Shown: one piece after another, positions 35,526-46,513 of the stretch | How the letters are laid out: each line of letters starts with the position of its first letter | Position numbering within the stretch: position 1 is the stretch's first letter | From: Halictus rubicundus | Taxonomy: Eukaryota > Arthropoda > Insecta > Hymenoptera > Halictidae | DNA: 64,000 nucleotides | Reading direction: 5' to 3' | Assembly: GCF_050948215.1 (NCBI RefSeq) | Contig: NC_135157.1 | Coordinates: 2,914,001 to 2,978,000, forward strand | Made by a program: the position numbers and the translations under genes | Notes under the pieces: model-generated | Database searches by the model: none | The model's input: the letters and a program-made list of their open reading frames with translations, nothing else | What the model was told of the DNA's origin: nothing

Positions 35526-36137
35526 CTTGTAAATACAGTTGTGTCTCGAGATACAGTCAGCGAAATTTCCATAGTTCTATTAAAAATTTCATTTGTTTTT
35601 GAGTGATATCGATTGAATTTGGAGTTGTTACCGATTGCAATAGTTAAATGTGTTCTTGTTTCCCTGATTTTCGCTTTCTTTGCTCTAGACAAAAGCTTGA
35701 CTGCGTACTTACTTTTTTTAAATATTTTAAAAAGGCTTGAGGGCTGAACTTCGAAACATATGTTGTAGTACACCTATACTACAACATATATGAGAAACAT
35801 TAAAATCCGTGTCCCATATGTCTCGGCCTCCCCCTTGTAAGGATAAAACTTGTTTGTTTAAACATTTTAGTATTCATGTGTCGATATATCGGCTTTGCGA
35901 GATTCGCGAAAAATACCTTGAGCCGATATTTCAGCGTTTCGTTTTTAATAGAATTTTAACACATCTAATAACACTTTATTTTTATAAAATACGTTCATAT
36001 ATTAGAAAACACGTTTACTAAACACGAGTTTTATCTCAGATATTATTGTAAAAATACATGTGAGAAATTCTATGTGGAGACAGTAGCAGCGAAGAGGATA
36101 GGCAAGAAATAAAAGATAAAGGTCTGGGTTATACAGA

Positions 36138-36285
36138 GTTGTACTCAAATGGTTGAAAAGTGGGAATTATCTCAATAAGGAATACCATGTGTTTATTGAC
36201 ACCTATTTCAACTCAGTTCCACTCGTTCGAAACCTTTATCTTCAGCATGTCGTGAAGAAAAGTCACAAAAACAACCAGTTCTTCT
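36138..36285 (+). pseudogene. PiggyBac-like transposase fragment
   Basis: The plus strand reads VLKWLKSGNYLNKEYHVFID then TYFNSVPLVRNLYLQ. This fits the piggyBac DDE_Tnp_1_7 pattern L..L...GY.V..D.FF.S..L...L around the second catalytic Asp (here in VFID). The rest of the gene is gone: the frame runs into unrelated Phe/Lys-rich sequence and a stop at 36347. It shows that piggyBac-like transposases, which use TTAA targets, were present in this genome. Confidence 0.65.
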
Positions 36286-36631
36286 TCTTTCAAGTCACTT
36301 TTGGGTCATTCCACGCGAAATCGGACACTTTTTGGAGTACTGTTTGAAATTTGTTCAAATTTGAGTATGTTGTAGTCTTTAGTGACCTATTGTGACCCAA
36401 ATGTCCCCTTTACGGACCGGTTTTAAAAAAGCGAAATTTCTTTTGCTAGGAATCAGCAAGTAAAAAAAGTTTAAACTTAAATCTATGGAAAATAATACTT
36501 TTCTATTTTCTATGTAAAATTCCGTAGATTTTCCAGTAAAATAAGAAACAGTAGAGTTGGGTATTTTTGGTAGGACCATGGAAAATCGCAGGGTACTAAA
36601 AGGGTTAAAATAATTTTTTTACGATACTTCA

Positions 36632-36970
36632 CCAATATATTTGTGACATTTTACTGATTAAAATAACACCAAACACGACACAATTTGAATCATATCTACC
36701 TGTTTAATCCACGACATAGTAGAACCTCTATTATCCGTACTAATCAAGGGATCGTAGATGCCCGGATAATGGAGCTGTTACTAATTACAAAATCACTTTA
36801 GATCTGACTGTTTACGTATATGAAACCTGCATTCGGATAATGGAGAATTCAGAAACCGGTTCGGATAATCGAGGTTCCACTGTACCGTGGATTAAACAAG
36901 TAAGTACGATTCAAATTGTGTCGTGTTTGGTGTCATTTGAATCAGAAAAGTGTCACGAATATGTTGCTCA
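36632..36970. mobile_element. Palindromic element with a pogo-type MITE at its centre
   Basis: Outer arms ACACCAAACACGACACAATT (about 36667-36686) and AATTGTGTCGTGTTTGGTGT (about 36914-36933) are exact reverse complements, extended by ATCCACGAC/CCGTGGAT. At the centre, 36714-36884, CATAGTAGAACCTCTATTAT followed by CCG faces CGGATAATCGAGGTTCCACT, the inverted ends of a Tigger-like MITE of about 170 bp. Arm fragments also occur at 23905 and 28225. Confidence 0.7.
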
Positions 36971-39868
36971 AAGTTTCATACAGAAATAGTTAGAAACAAA
37001 AAAGTTTTATCCTTCCTTCGGTGTTATCTAACTCTCCCCTAATCCCGTACATAGTGATAATTATACTTGTAGTTTAATATTTATAATACTAATCCAGATA
37101 TTGAGTAAGGAAAGGAGTTCATTGAAGAAACTTTTATGCAAAAACAAGAAATAACTGCTGGATCAAATCCGTGAAACAATTCTAAAAATCAGTGTTACGA
37201 TTAATAAATTCTGTGTGGGTGTTTTCGACTATCGAGGAACTTCATATTCTAGCGAGCGAAGTTTCCAAGCTGTTAGTTTCGTGCAGCATTATCGTGCAGC
37301 AGAGCCTAACTGCCAAGTTTTGCGACACGTGTGCAAAAGCTACGGTCGTGTGCTGCAACTCTGCTTCTAATGATCCAGACACGATCGAATTGGAAGGCAT
37401 AATAAATGAATGGTGTATTTCTCGATGTCACGCGTTTCATACATAGGCGTTGCAAATAGTTTCTTGCATTTGGAAAAAGTGCGATCACTTTTAGAACGGA
37501 CCTTGCACCGCAGGTATCACGACCGCGGCGGTAACTCGTGGCTGACGCAATTGAAAATTTATACGGTCGATGAGCAATAATCCTCCGATACACAGGTGTC
37601 AGGTCGTTAATTAAATGAGAGTCCAACGACGCTTTAGGCAACTGGTGCCGTAATACCGTTAAATTATAGTTATCGCCTCCGTACGAAATTATTGGGGTGC
37701 TGGAAATCCATTACAACTGTAATTGCGTTATGCCGTCGAGATCGATGAACCTTCTGGTTTCGGTTCTTTCTCCCCGTTTCATTTTTTTTTTAATGCGCGA
37801 ACTTGCGCCCCAGAAACCGCGTTTCAGATTCTGCTAATCCCACGGTTATAAACTCCCGATGAAACTGTACCGGTAATACAAAAGAAACAAAAAAAGAACA
37901 GAATTCCCTCGCTATAAGCCGATTAAGTCGGTAGAGTAATGGTAAGCTTATAGCGTGGAAGATTTACCGAACCTGAGGCGAAAACATACTGTATTAAGCT
38001 TCTCTATGGTTCAACACAAAAGGTTCCGATCCGTGTTAACAATATCTAAGTATTATTGCTAATAAAAATATTGTCTACATTTGACACATCAGAAATTTGT
38101 TCTAATGGGAAATATCGGTCATGATGCGCAGTGGATCCAAAAAGTATTTAAACACTACATATTCGATTCTCGAAAAATTGTCGATATTTAAATTGTGATA
38201 ATTTCGTAGAAATAAATAATACAACTATAGACTTGGTCTCATTTTAAAGCTTGATGCCTCTACTTTCGCGGAGCATTGTCAGTTCCCTCCAACATTGGGA
38301 TGGCCCATTTTTCCATAAAAAATGCTGCAAATTCGAACGTCCCCAAGAACTTACAAAAACTTTTCTCGTAATTGAAATTGCCATAGATTGCAGCCTCCTT
38401 AAAAATTGAGAGACGATTTTTTTCACTGTTTTATGAAACACAAATGAAGCACAAGTTCGGTGTAACTTATAAATACTACCTGTAAAATTGCCGGCACACC
38501 TCTCATTCGAAGCTCGATTAAACAACTTATAAAAAATTGTACATCAATTATTAAGGGGCCGGAAAAGGAAAGCTTCAATCATTTAATCTCCGATGGTTTC
38601 AGTCACGAAAAAATGTTTTCAATGTTTTCACTGGCGTTTGAATGTACCGCGTTTTCAAGAAAAAACGTGTTTTCAGATTCTCACCCGCTACATCACGAAA
38701 AAAATCTTGGAATAAAATGAATGATGGATTATGAAAAATGATTTCTAACGGTACAATGAGTTCAAATTTAAAGGGGGAAATAATCATAGTTTAAATACAG
38801 GCAATTTTGGAGAATGGAATATTTAGTATTCAAGTATAATAATTGTTGGATTTACTGTATGTATGCAAGTGTCAACCTAGAACTGGGTAATGCTTTGTAC
38901 AATGATCGATATCATGAATTTACTCAAATATGGTTAACTAGTGGAATATATCACATCAAGAAAGCAGAAACATTTATCGAAAACCAATTTTTGATGAAAT
39001 TATTAAAATATGAACGATATTAAAAAATCTGCATGGAAAAAAGATTAATATTTTAATAGTATGAACATGAAATGCAGTTCAAATTACGTTGCAAATTTTA
39101 CTATTCGTGAAGTTTCATGAGAACAATTCGTTCTCATTCTATATTCATTGGCGTTACCAGTAACATAACCATGATTATATACGAAGTAAGTAAAGCGTAA
39201 TGTAATAAACTTTGCTTTTCGCTGACATTAAATCTAACGCAACATATTATGCATGAAATGTGCAGCAATATTGCGATATTACATGTTCATTTAGTAGAAA
39301 TTCATTTGAAAAATTCATCACCATTTTCAACTCCATTATTTGTAAATGTAATGAACGTACTAGCGACACGATGAATAATACTGTTTGTAAATCAATAGGA
39401 AATTTACATTCCTACTACAATATTGTACACATATTGGAATATATTCAGAACTCGATTCGAAGATACTTGTCGAAAGTTCGATTTTTCGAAGATTTACCAG
39501 ACGCGTTCTTTCCATATTTCTACTTGATTTAGTGTTTTCCAGCGTAAAATGCAATCTCAAGCTTTAGTTTAAGCCCTCTCAAGTTGTAAAATTCCTACAA
39601 GAACACATTGAAAATTCGATTCGGGTACCCCAGTATCTCATAAGTAGATCCCGGACTTTTATGCAAAATAAAAATTTTCCTGTCAATTGTAATGGACGGA
39701 AGTTAAATAAAAATGTACTTTTCCTTTTAAAAATTTCAATAAGCCGGATATTGTGCAACGATGTTTTGCAATGCTTTTAATGTCCTCGCCGATTCAGTGC
39801 CAAAAATGCATAGAATCACGCTAAAGGCGAATTTACACATCTTCATTATGGATGAATCATGTATAAGG

Positions 39869-40610
39869 GATGTACAACGTGTATGCAAATTATATGTCAC
39901 GACTACCATACTTGTATTCTATACATTTGGACCGGTGTCGATCTATTAAAAAAAAATCGACCTCAAAATTGACCTTGACTTTTTTCTCAAGGTTAAAAAT
40001 TTTTTATTGTATCCTATAGTACTCATCGCGAGGAACAAAAGTCTCAAAGAAACTATGGGTCTCAAGTCAACTGTTGTCTTAAAAAACGTCTTTAACTTTT
40101 CGTAAACTATTTTATTCCAAATGTCTACAGGGTGTCCCAAAACGGCATAAACGAGGAGGGGTTGATTCTGCATGAGAAAATAAATCAGAAATATAAAATA
40201 AATTTGTTTCATTCGACGCCTCGTTCCAGAGAAAATCGACTTTGATGATCCGTCCAGTCCACGTGTCTAGCGTTTGTAATTTTTACACTCTAATTTTTCG
40301 AAAAGGAGGAGTCAAATGAAGAAAAATTATTCTATATTTTCGACTCATTTCCTCATGTAAAATCAGTCGCTCCACGTTTATAGAATCTTGGGACGCCTTG
40401 TAGACATATGGAATAAAATAATTCACGAAACTTCAGTCGTTTTCAAGGGAACGGTTGGCTCATAGTTTCTTTGAGACTCTCGTTCCTCGCGATGAATACT
40501 ATACGATGGAAGAAAAAACGGTTTGACATTGAATTTCAAGGTTGTCAAGTTTGCGGCAACTTATTAAATGAATCTTCACCGATCGAATGGTGAAGAATAC
40601 CCCTACATTA
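39869..40610. mobile_element. 740-bp palindromic element, right end truncated
   Basis: The arms pair over several hundred bases around a centre near 40270. Examples are ACTCATCGCGAGGAACAAAA facing TCGTTCCTCGCGATGAATAC, AGTCTCAAAGAAACTATGGG facing ATAGTTTCTTTGAGAC, and GTCTACAGGGTGTCCCAAAA facing TTGGGACGCCTTGTAGAC. The outer part is homologous to the compact element at 33674-33937. The right end stops where the next element begins at about 40611. No coding capacity. Confidence 0.75.
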
Positions 40611-42351
40611 ATCCACGCTATGTTACGCTGTGCCTTTTTTTCTAGACATTTTACGTCTTAAATAAGTAAGTAATCAATTAAAAATGCATACCACCGTGTT
40701 TGTACATGTCTTTGCTATGTTTGTCCAGAGCCTTTTTTTTCGATACGAACGCTAAATCTCTCGAAATTAAGAGAATCTCTCTGCGGCAGCCATCTTGTGA
40801 CGTCATATTTGCTTCAGAAAGCGAGTTTTCCGCCGAATATTACAAATTACTCCACGATGCACATACGGCCGAATGACCAAATTATAAGAAGACTGCTTAA
40901 TAATTATCTTCGAAAAAGTAGCTACTTAGGCTTAGTTGGGGTCATAAAAAAGGGCAAGGGTCCATAGTATGTTAATTAAAAAAAAAATTAAATAAATTAA
41001 AACACTAAATTATTTCTGTATGTTTTAGTGAGATATAATATGCAATAAGAATATTATTTTACAACCTCATTGTTATTTTCATCATTATCATAAGCATCAT
41101 CAGTAGCATCATCATCAAGCTCATCATCGTTGCTTTCATTACCATTCCTATAGAAAGTAGGCATTCTTAGCATATTTAATACAACCTGATTAAACTTTGC
41201 TTCTTTTCTTTTTCGGTTTTTTTCGCATACTTTATTTCATCAAAAGTTTCGAAACAAACACTTTAACTATACGTTTTATTTGTATTATACAATGTTTAGA
41301 AAGTTCACTAACACGAAACTTGTCGAATATATACTTTAGCAATCGTTCATTACACGTAAATGACGAAAACTTGAAAAACTGTTCACTTCTTAACACATCA
41401 AATAGTTCTTTTCTCGTAATTTTCATTTCCTTTACAGCGCGGTCGACGCGACTACCTGTAAACAATCCGATCTATTGATTTATAGCGCAAAGATGGGGAC
41501 TCATTTTTTAATTTTTTATATTAGTTATAAGCCATTTTTTCGAACTAGTAAAGAAAAATCGGTGTACTATTTGGAACTTTTTTATAACTCTAGCTAAAGT
41601 AAGCATATCAATATTTTTTAACCAAAAATAGTATATGATAGAACATACTATATTAACAGTATGTACAACTTATCTTTGTGTTAGCAATAATTGCAGATGA
41701 AAGTACGTAGCTGACGCTTCAATATCCATGTAGGAAACTTGGCGAATTTAAATTGGAGACGATAGGATAAACGCAATTACGTCGTCAACAATACTGGCGC
41801 AAACAACTGAGATTCGCCGTCCGAACGATATCCTCACTTTGCGCATGCGCACCAACTACTATGTTGCGTTAACAACAAAAATTCTCACGCTATATTTTAG
41901 GCCGTTTCTTAGAGTACGTTATGATGGTATTTGTCATTAGTTTAGAGAAAATTTTTAAATCTACTTTTGTCGCCGTAATTTGGTCATTCGGCCGTATGTG
42001 TGATGAGGTAGAAATTCGCAATTTGGGCTCTAGATAGACGTAGATTGGACTTTTAGGAAACACAAGTGACCACTTTTAAACTGCTCATTGCAATATTGAA
42101 GCGTCAATTTGTCAAGATTTTGACCCTTGCAAGTTCATATACGTATATTGCAGAGAGATTCTCTCAATTTCGAGAGATTTGGTGTTCGTATCGAAAAAAA
42201 GGCTCTGGACAGACGTAGCAAAGACATGTACAAACACGGTGGTATGCATTTTTAATTGATTGCTTACTTACTGAAGACGTAAAATGTCTAGAAAGAGGCA
42301 CAGCGTAACATAGCGTGACAGTCAAGGCCAAATGCCTGCCGGCCCCCTTAA
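40611..42351 (-). mobile_element. Chimeric TTAAGGGGGCC element with coding remnant
   Basis: Compared with the compact copy at 25174-25614, this region reads: reversed right arm without its last ~47 bp (40611-40865), an internal segment with coding sequence, a reversed left arm without its last ~30 bp (about 41975-42150), then a second, forward right arm (42151-42351) ending in CCTGCCGGCCCCCTTAA. Two copies, or an aberrant transposition, were therefore joined. The intact TTAA end lies 45 bp from the splice donor of the host exon at 42397. Confidence 0.7.
41054..41465 (-). pseudogene. Frameshifted ORF of the TTAAGGGGGCC element, function unknown
   Basis: Two overlapping minus-strand frames look like one protein broken by a frameshift at about 41232. 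The first starts MFTGSRVDRAVKEMKITRKE and contains FDVLRSEQFFKFSSFTCNER. The second, from NKVCEKNRKRKEAKF, ends in a very acidic tail (NDDELDDDATDDAYDNDENN) and a stop at 41054. I do not recognise the family. Being inside the TTAA element, it may be a piece of its transposase or an accessory protein. The A/T-rich repeats CATCATCAT on the plus strand are just the acidic codons. Confidence 0.5.
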
Positions 42352-42396
42352 GAGTGAACAATGGAAGCTCGCGATGCAACGCGATGTACGACTTAC

Positions 42397-42842
42397 GTTA
42401 TCAAAAGTTCTCGAGACGTTCATTTCTTCGAAGCTCGATCTTGCCGTCGTTGATTGGATAAACGTCCGTCCAGCGGATAGATTTATCTTCTGTCTGATGT
42501 CGGGCGAGATCCCCGAGGGCAGGCTCGAATTTTCACGGTTGGTTTTCACTTTCTTCCCCGGATTGCTCCTGACTCCCGAGTCGGCAGCATTCCGATGCAT
42601 TTCGACCTGACTTCCGGTGACCGTTTTCAGCATCCCGAACGGGACCCGGTCCGGCGAGTTCGAGCTATCTGCGTGCCAGGAACTTGTCTGACGGAACATT
42701 CCGTCGGCCCTGCTCGTCGCCGTCGTCGTCGTCGTGGTGCTGGTCGACGACCATGCAAAGGATCGAGTGGTCCTCCGCACGGCGTACGTACTCCAAAGTG
42801 GCTGCTCCGTCTCGCGTGTGGTTTCCGCGGCCGTCCCACTGA
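42397..42842 (-). CDS. Internal exon of the CUB gene: Ser/Thr-rich linker
   Basis: On the minus strand the acceptor AATGTTTCAG is followed by a 446-nt open exon (phase: one base borrowed from the previous exon) that ends TTTGATAAC|GTAAGT, a perfect donor, in phase 0. The 148 residues are polar and low in complexity: TTRSFAWSSTSTTTTTTATS, then SSWHADSSNSPDRVPFGML and GKKVKTNRENSSLPSG. This fits an extracellular, probably O-glycosylated linker or disordered region. Phase 0 at its end fits the phase 0 start of the exon at 35141-35525, so I join them. GC content is well above the flanks. No domain is recognised. Confidence 0.7.
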
Positions 42843-42889
42843 CTGAAACATTAATGGACAAATACTTTCCGTTACTGGATGCTCAGGAA

Positions 42890-42995
42890 ATCCTCCTGCG
42901 CGCCGCACAGTGATCAATTTGGACGAAATCGGACGAAAAATAATTGCCAAATAAATGGTGAAAAAAACATTTTTTCCAAATGACAACATTTTTAG
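42890..42995. mobile_element. Fragment of the GGGCAATTTGGAC palindromic family
   Basis: GCGCGCCGCACAGTGATCAA then TTTGGACGAAATCGGA matches the arms of the element at 43244-43770 but has only one arm. Confidence 0.5.
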
Positions 42996-43243
42996 TGGAC
43001 ACTCTTATGTTTTCACTGTAAGCTCCCTAAAACTCATTTTCATCGGTTTGATAGTTCTAGTCTTACAATTTAATGGAAAAAGGGTGATACGTTTTTTTAC
43101 ACGTCTGTAAAATAAACAAGTTTTAAAATATCGAAAAATCCATTGAGATTCGATTGATACGTCATCATCATCGGTGAAGTATTTTTTTTAAATAATACAG
43201 CATTTATAATGTTTTTCTCCCTTCGTGCGGCTACGCCACTGTG

Positions 43244-43770
43244 TGCCGCGTGCCGGACAATGGGCAATTTGGACGCAATCGGATTCAAAATCAAAGAACT
43301 TTCGATAGGAATGAGGTAGAGCGATGAAATTTTTTTAAAATGAAAGCTGAACCTTTGTGAAATATGGGAAAAATAGAGATTCTTACCATCCAATCATTTC
43401 AACGAAAAAATGACTTCATTAGTTTTTGTCACAAAAATCTATTTTTTGCAAAATCCTGAGGTCGTACACAAATTTTGAGACCAGATTTGAAATTGGCGTG
43501 AAAAAATCTATGGGAAATGATGTATAGTATGTTAAAAAAAAATTTTTTCCGCGTGTGGTATTGGAAAAACTAAAATTTTCCTGAATTTGTTCGCGTTTAA
43601 TGAATTTTCTCGAGGTTAAAAAACGTTCGTACCACAATCTCTCTATTTTTCCCATATACTACAAAGTTGCAGCTTTCATTTAAAAAAAATTTCATCGCTC
43701 TACCTCATTCCTATCGAAAGTTCTTTGATTTTGAATCCGATTTTGTCCAAATTGCCCACTGCGCGCCGCT
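43244..43770. mobile_element. Palindromic element with GGGCAATTTGGAC ends
   Basis: The left arm (GGGCAATTTGGACGCAATCG, ATCAAAGAACTTTCGATAGG, AATGAGGTAGAGCGATGAAA) is repeated inverted on the right (TTTCATCGCTCTACCTCATT, CCTATCGAAAGTTCTTTGAT, CAAATTGCCCACTGCGCGCC). The arms are about 150 bp and the spacer about 225 bp. No coding capacity and no recognised superfamily. Confidence 0.75.
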
Positions 43771-44172
43771 CCGACGTCGAACCTCACTCACTACCCCTAC
43801 ACGATTTTCACAAAACATCCCTGGCCTGTAGAAAAGCCAAAAATAGGAACTACGTATCCTTCAAACGGTGGAGACTCGAAGCCACATTTAACCCTGCATT
43901 ACTCACATCGGGTAGCTAATCCCCAGTAAATCGAAGACGGTCCTTATTTCTTATTAATCTAATTATTGCTGAACAATTCACTACTCAGACTACACATAGT
44001 TTCGAGATGCAGTGGTAGTTACTATTTTTCTTTTATTTGAGCAGTAGCAATCTCCATTACGGTTACTTTATATGCACAATGGTATTTATACTTTTCTTAA
44101 ATTCTATCTCTTTGATATCAAACGGAAAAATAACGTGTAACTGTCTGCGAATTTTATGATGTACGTAATAAT
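43771..44172. other. Unassigned
   Basis: No gene or repeat recognised between two transposon remnants. A short frame (43725-43919) starts within the palindrome arm and is not supported. Confidence 0.3.
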
Positions 44173-44358
44173 TAGACTGGAGGCTTTTATGCAAAATAAA
44201 AATTGTTTGCATTAACTAACACACACATTTATTTTTTCCGGAATAATTTGATTAAATCGAAAGTAATATAACAGTAGTTCTACATTTTTTAAACATTTTC
44301 ATTATGTTGCATTTGAAATCTAATACTTTTTTTGTCATGAATGCATAAAATCCGCAAA
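44173..44358. mobile_element. GACTGCGGA-family MITE, near-complete copy
   Basis: Left AGACTGGAGGCTTTTATGCA, right TGCATAAAATCCGCAAACTG, imperfect inverted ends. The left interior AAAATAAAAATTGTTTGCAT and right interior TTTTTTTGTCATGAATGCAT match other copies. It is about 186 bp with no coding capacity. Confidence 0.65.
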
Positions 44359-44486
44359 CTGTTAATAATATGCATTTCATATAATTTTTGTTGTAGCTAG
44401 ACTGCAGGTCATTATTCTAGCACATGCAAAGATTGTTAAAATCATTTTGATTAATCCGTATGATTATCAAAAATTATTATTAGGAT

Positions 44487-44783
44487 ATACAGGGTGGTCC
44501 ACATAACTCTTAACAGCTCAATATCTCGAAAACTATGCCATCGATTTTAAAGTTCTTGGTCTTAAATTGCATGGATCTGAAGGGCCTCTCTAATTACATA
44601 AACGTGAAGTGGCGCCCCGCTTTTCCTTTAAAGGGGGCAGGGGTACCTTTTATAATTTTAAAAAAGAAACCCCTATAAAACGTTACGTATTTAGATTCTA
44701 CAGAAAAAAACAAGTAATTTTTGTTTGAAACATTTTTTTTGTCAGATGTTTCAATAATGAGATATAACAGTTTCAAGTTTCGA
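44487..44783 (+). mobile_element. Transposon end fragment (TACAGGGTGGTCCACATAAC)
   Basis: The fragment begins TACAGGGTGGTCCACATAAC then AATATCTCGAAAACTATG, a common insect terminal repeat pattern. No second end is seen before another element end (TACAGTCGGGGATCGCATAA) begins at about 44790. Confidence 0.5.
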
Positions 44784-45421
44784 CTTGTACAGTCGGGGAT
44801 CGCATAACTTTTTCGCAGTAAGTAACGATGAAAACGTACAGCGAGCTTGTTCGTAAACAATACTGTAAAAAGCTAAATATGCACCACTACTCGGGGGAAG
44901 TTACCGGTCGTTTTCCCTTTTTTCGGAGATACTTTTCCTCCTTCGGAGATAACTTCGGAGATACTTTTTCATCCTACAGAATAAATTCATTATCCATTTC
45001 CTTTTTATGACAGTTTCTTCTGCTTTAAAGCATACTAGCATTACGTGTAATATGAACGTAGTATCGGTGGAGATAGAATAACTGGAGAACTCTGCTGGGT
45101 TTTGAACGAAGTCTGGAATGTTTGGCAAAATAATTGAAAGGGTACTTTTCATGTGACAATAACCGGGCTTCCTAGCAAGATGATAATGATCTAAAATAAA
45201 TAAAAAGATGTAACATCGCTTTTGTACCATGCTATCAAAAGATATTTCTAAAATTCCTTACAATTTTTTAATCTCGATAAGTCAAGTTACATTTACATTA
45301 AAAACGTTTTAGATTTCTGTCGACCCAGTCTGTAATACTCGTCCGTGAACAACAAATGTTGCGAGAACGTTTCACTATTTTGTATTTGTAGAGTCCCCAC
45401 ACTCCACCGAGAAAATCCTGC
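44784..45421. other. Unassigned, starts with a TACAGTCGGGG terminus
   Basis: TACAGTCGGGGATCGCATAA then CTTTTT at about 44790 resembles a shortened form of the right end of the element at 54683-55004. The rest has no recognised gene. Confidence 0.35.
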
Positions 45422-45528
45422 TCACTTAAGATTGTTTTCATTAAGACTGATGTGTTTCTCCTGTCCAGCCGTTTCTACCGCCGGTGTTTCAATGTTTTCG
45501 TACTCTTCGTTGTTTTTACAATTCCGAA
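45422..45528 (-). CDS. Candidate last coding exon, unidentified gene
   Basis: On the minus strand a good acceptor (GGTTTCTTAACAG) is followed by 35 open codons ending in TGA at 45422-45424. The peptide is acidic and hydrophilic: CKNNEEYENIETPAVETAGQ, then EKHISLNENNLK and stop, like the cytoplasmic tail of a membrane protein. An in-frame stop just upstream of the acceptor supports an exon boundary. No AATAAA is clear downstream on this strand and no partner exon was found. It would belong to a gene different from the CUB gene, or to an alternative transcript end. Confidence 0.3.
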
Positions 45529-45970
45529 CTGTTAAGAAACCTCATAATGCACCACTCGGTACAACAACTTTGTCCGTACTGCAAAATCCCTGATGCAAAA
45601 ACTCGCCAGGAAATCTGTTGCTAACGTTATAATCCCTGCTTGGTTGCTTCATGTGCTGAAACTTAGAACAAAAGCTTTTGAGGCAACCCACAGAAATCGT
45701 GCGGTGTATCAAAGGGATTCTGTAAGCCGTATTAATGTCCATAAGTGGCTGAAATATCCAGAATGGGCACCAGGAAACTTGAAAACGAAGTACGAGATGG
45801 ACACTCTAAAATAATGCAAAATCACGATCAGAGACATTTCAAAACTTTGCTAAAAGAGTAATTTTAATGTCTGCTTGTGCTTATATAGGTAGATCATTGT
45901 TCAATTTTTCCATGTAAAACAACATGTTTTATCGAAAACGTGTTTCCAGTCAGCTTCGTAATTGATAACA
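45529..45970. other. Unassigned
   Basis: No gene recognised. A 73-codon plus-strand frame at 45593-45814 (containing INVHKWLKYPEWAPGNLKTK) has no motif I can place. Confidence 0.3.
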
Positions 45971-45974
45971 CACA

Positions 45975-46513
45975 CTTTAAATCAGAATAACTATTTTATA
46001 AATGGACCAAATGATTTCAGTTTTTCTTCTAACCTAGAAGCACTAGTTCACTGGATGATATGTAATGAGAATTACGAAAACAATAATAGAAGTTGCTTTT
46101 TACAACTTTTTTAATTGGGCTTGTAACGAAAATTTAGAAAATGTGTTTTGTAGATTCATATAAGCTATAGAGTAAAATTTCATCGAAATTGGTGAATTGT
46201 TTGAGAAACTGAAATTTTCACGATTTTTAATCCCTTCTGACTCATAAACAAATAGACCAATTTCGATGAAATTTTCAGCATCAATACAACTCATATGAAT
46301 CTACAAATCACATTTTCTAAAATATTCGTTATAAGCCTAAATCAAAAATGGTAAAAAGGAACTTTTACTATTTTTTTGTTTTTTACGTAATTCCGGCTAA
46401 ACCTAATTTTTACAAAATGTTCTTTACGTATCATCTAGTAAACCAATCCATCTAGCGATGCAGAAAAACTTAAGTCGTTGGGTCCGTTTATAAAAAAATT
46501 ATTCTGATTTAAA
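45975..46513. mobile_element. 540-bp palindromic element
   Basis: Outer arms AAATCAGAATAACTATTTTA and ATAAAAAAATTATTCTGATT face each other. Further in, TTTAGAAAATGTGTTTTGTA faces TACAAATCACATTTTCTAAA, and AATTTCATCGAAATTGGTGA faces CAATTTCGATGAAATTTTCA. The centre is near 46240. The inner arm is homologous to the element at 54683-55004 (TTTCGATGAAATTTTCAG). No coding capacity. Confidence 0.8.

Larger units (their letters stand above)
35526..42396 (-). other. Inferred 6.9-kb intron of the CUB gene, filled with transposons
   Basis: The donor AAC|GTAAGT at 42396 and the acceptor at 35526-35527 leave the reading frame in phase 0 on both sides. The intron contains a piggyBac transposase scrap, a nested palindrome with a pogo MITE, a 740-bp palindrome and a chimeric TTAA element. 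Stretches without named elements (35530-36130, 36990-39640) show no exon; GC-richer sequence at 37190-37880 has no recognisable frame. 38230-38530 may be another old repeat. Confidence 0.6.

Noticed and set aside
37915..37955. Possible tRNA-like stretch GTCGGTAGAGTAATGGTAAG
   Set aside because: No acceptor stem pairing, anticodon arm or T-loop sequence could be found around it.
42595..42846. Plus-strand and second minus-strand frames opposite the host exon
   Set aside because: Shadows of the exon at 42397-42842; Arg-rich readings of CGTCGTCGT on the opposite strand.
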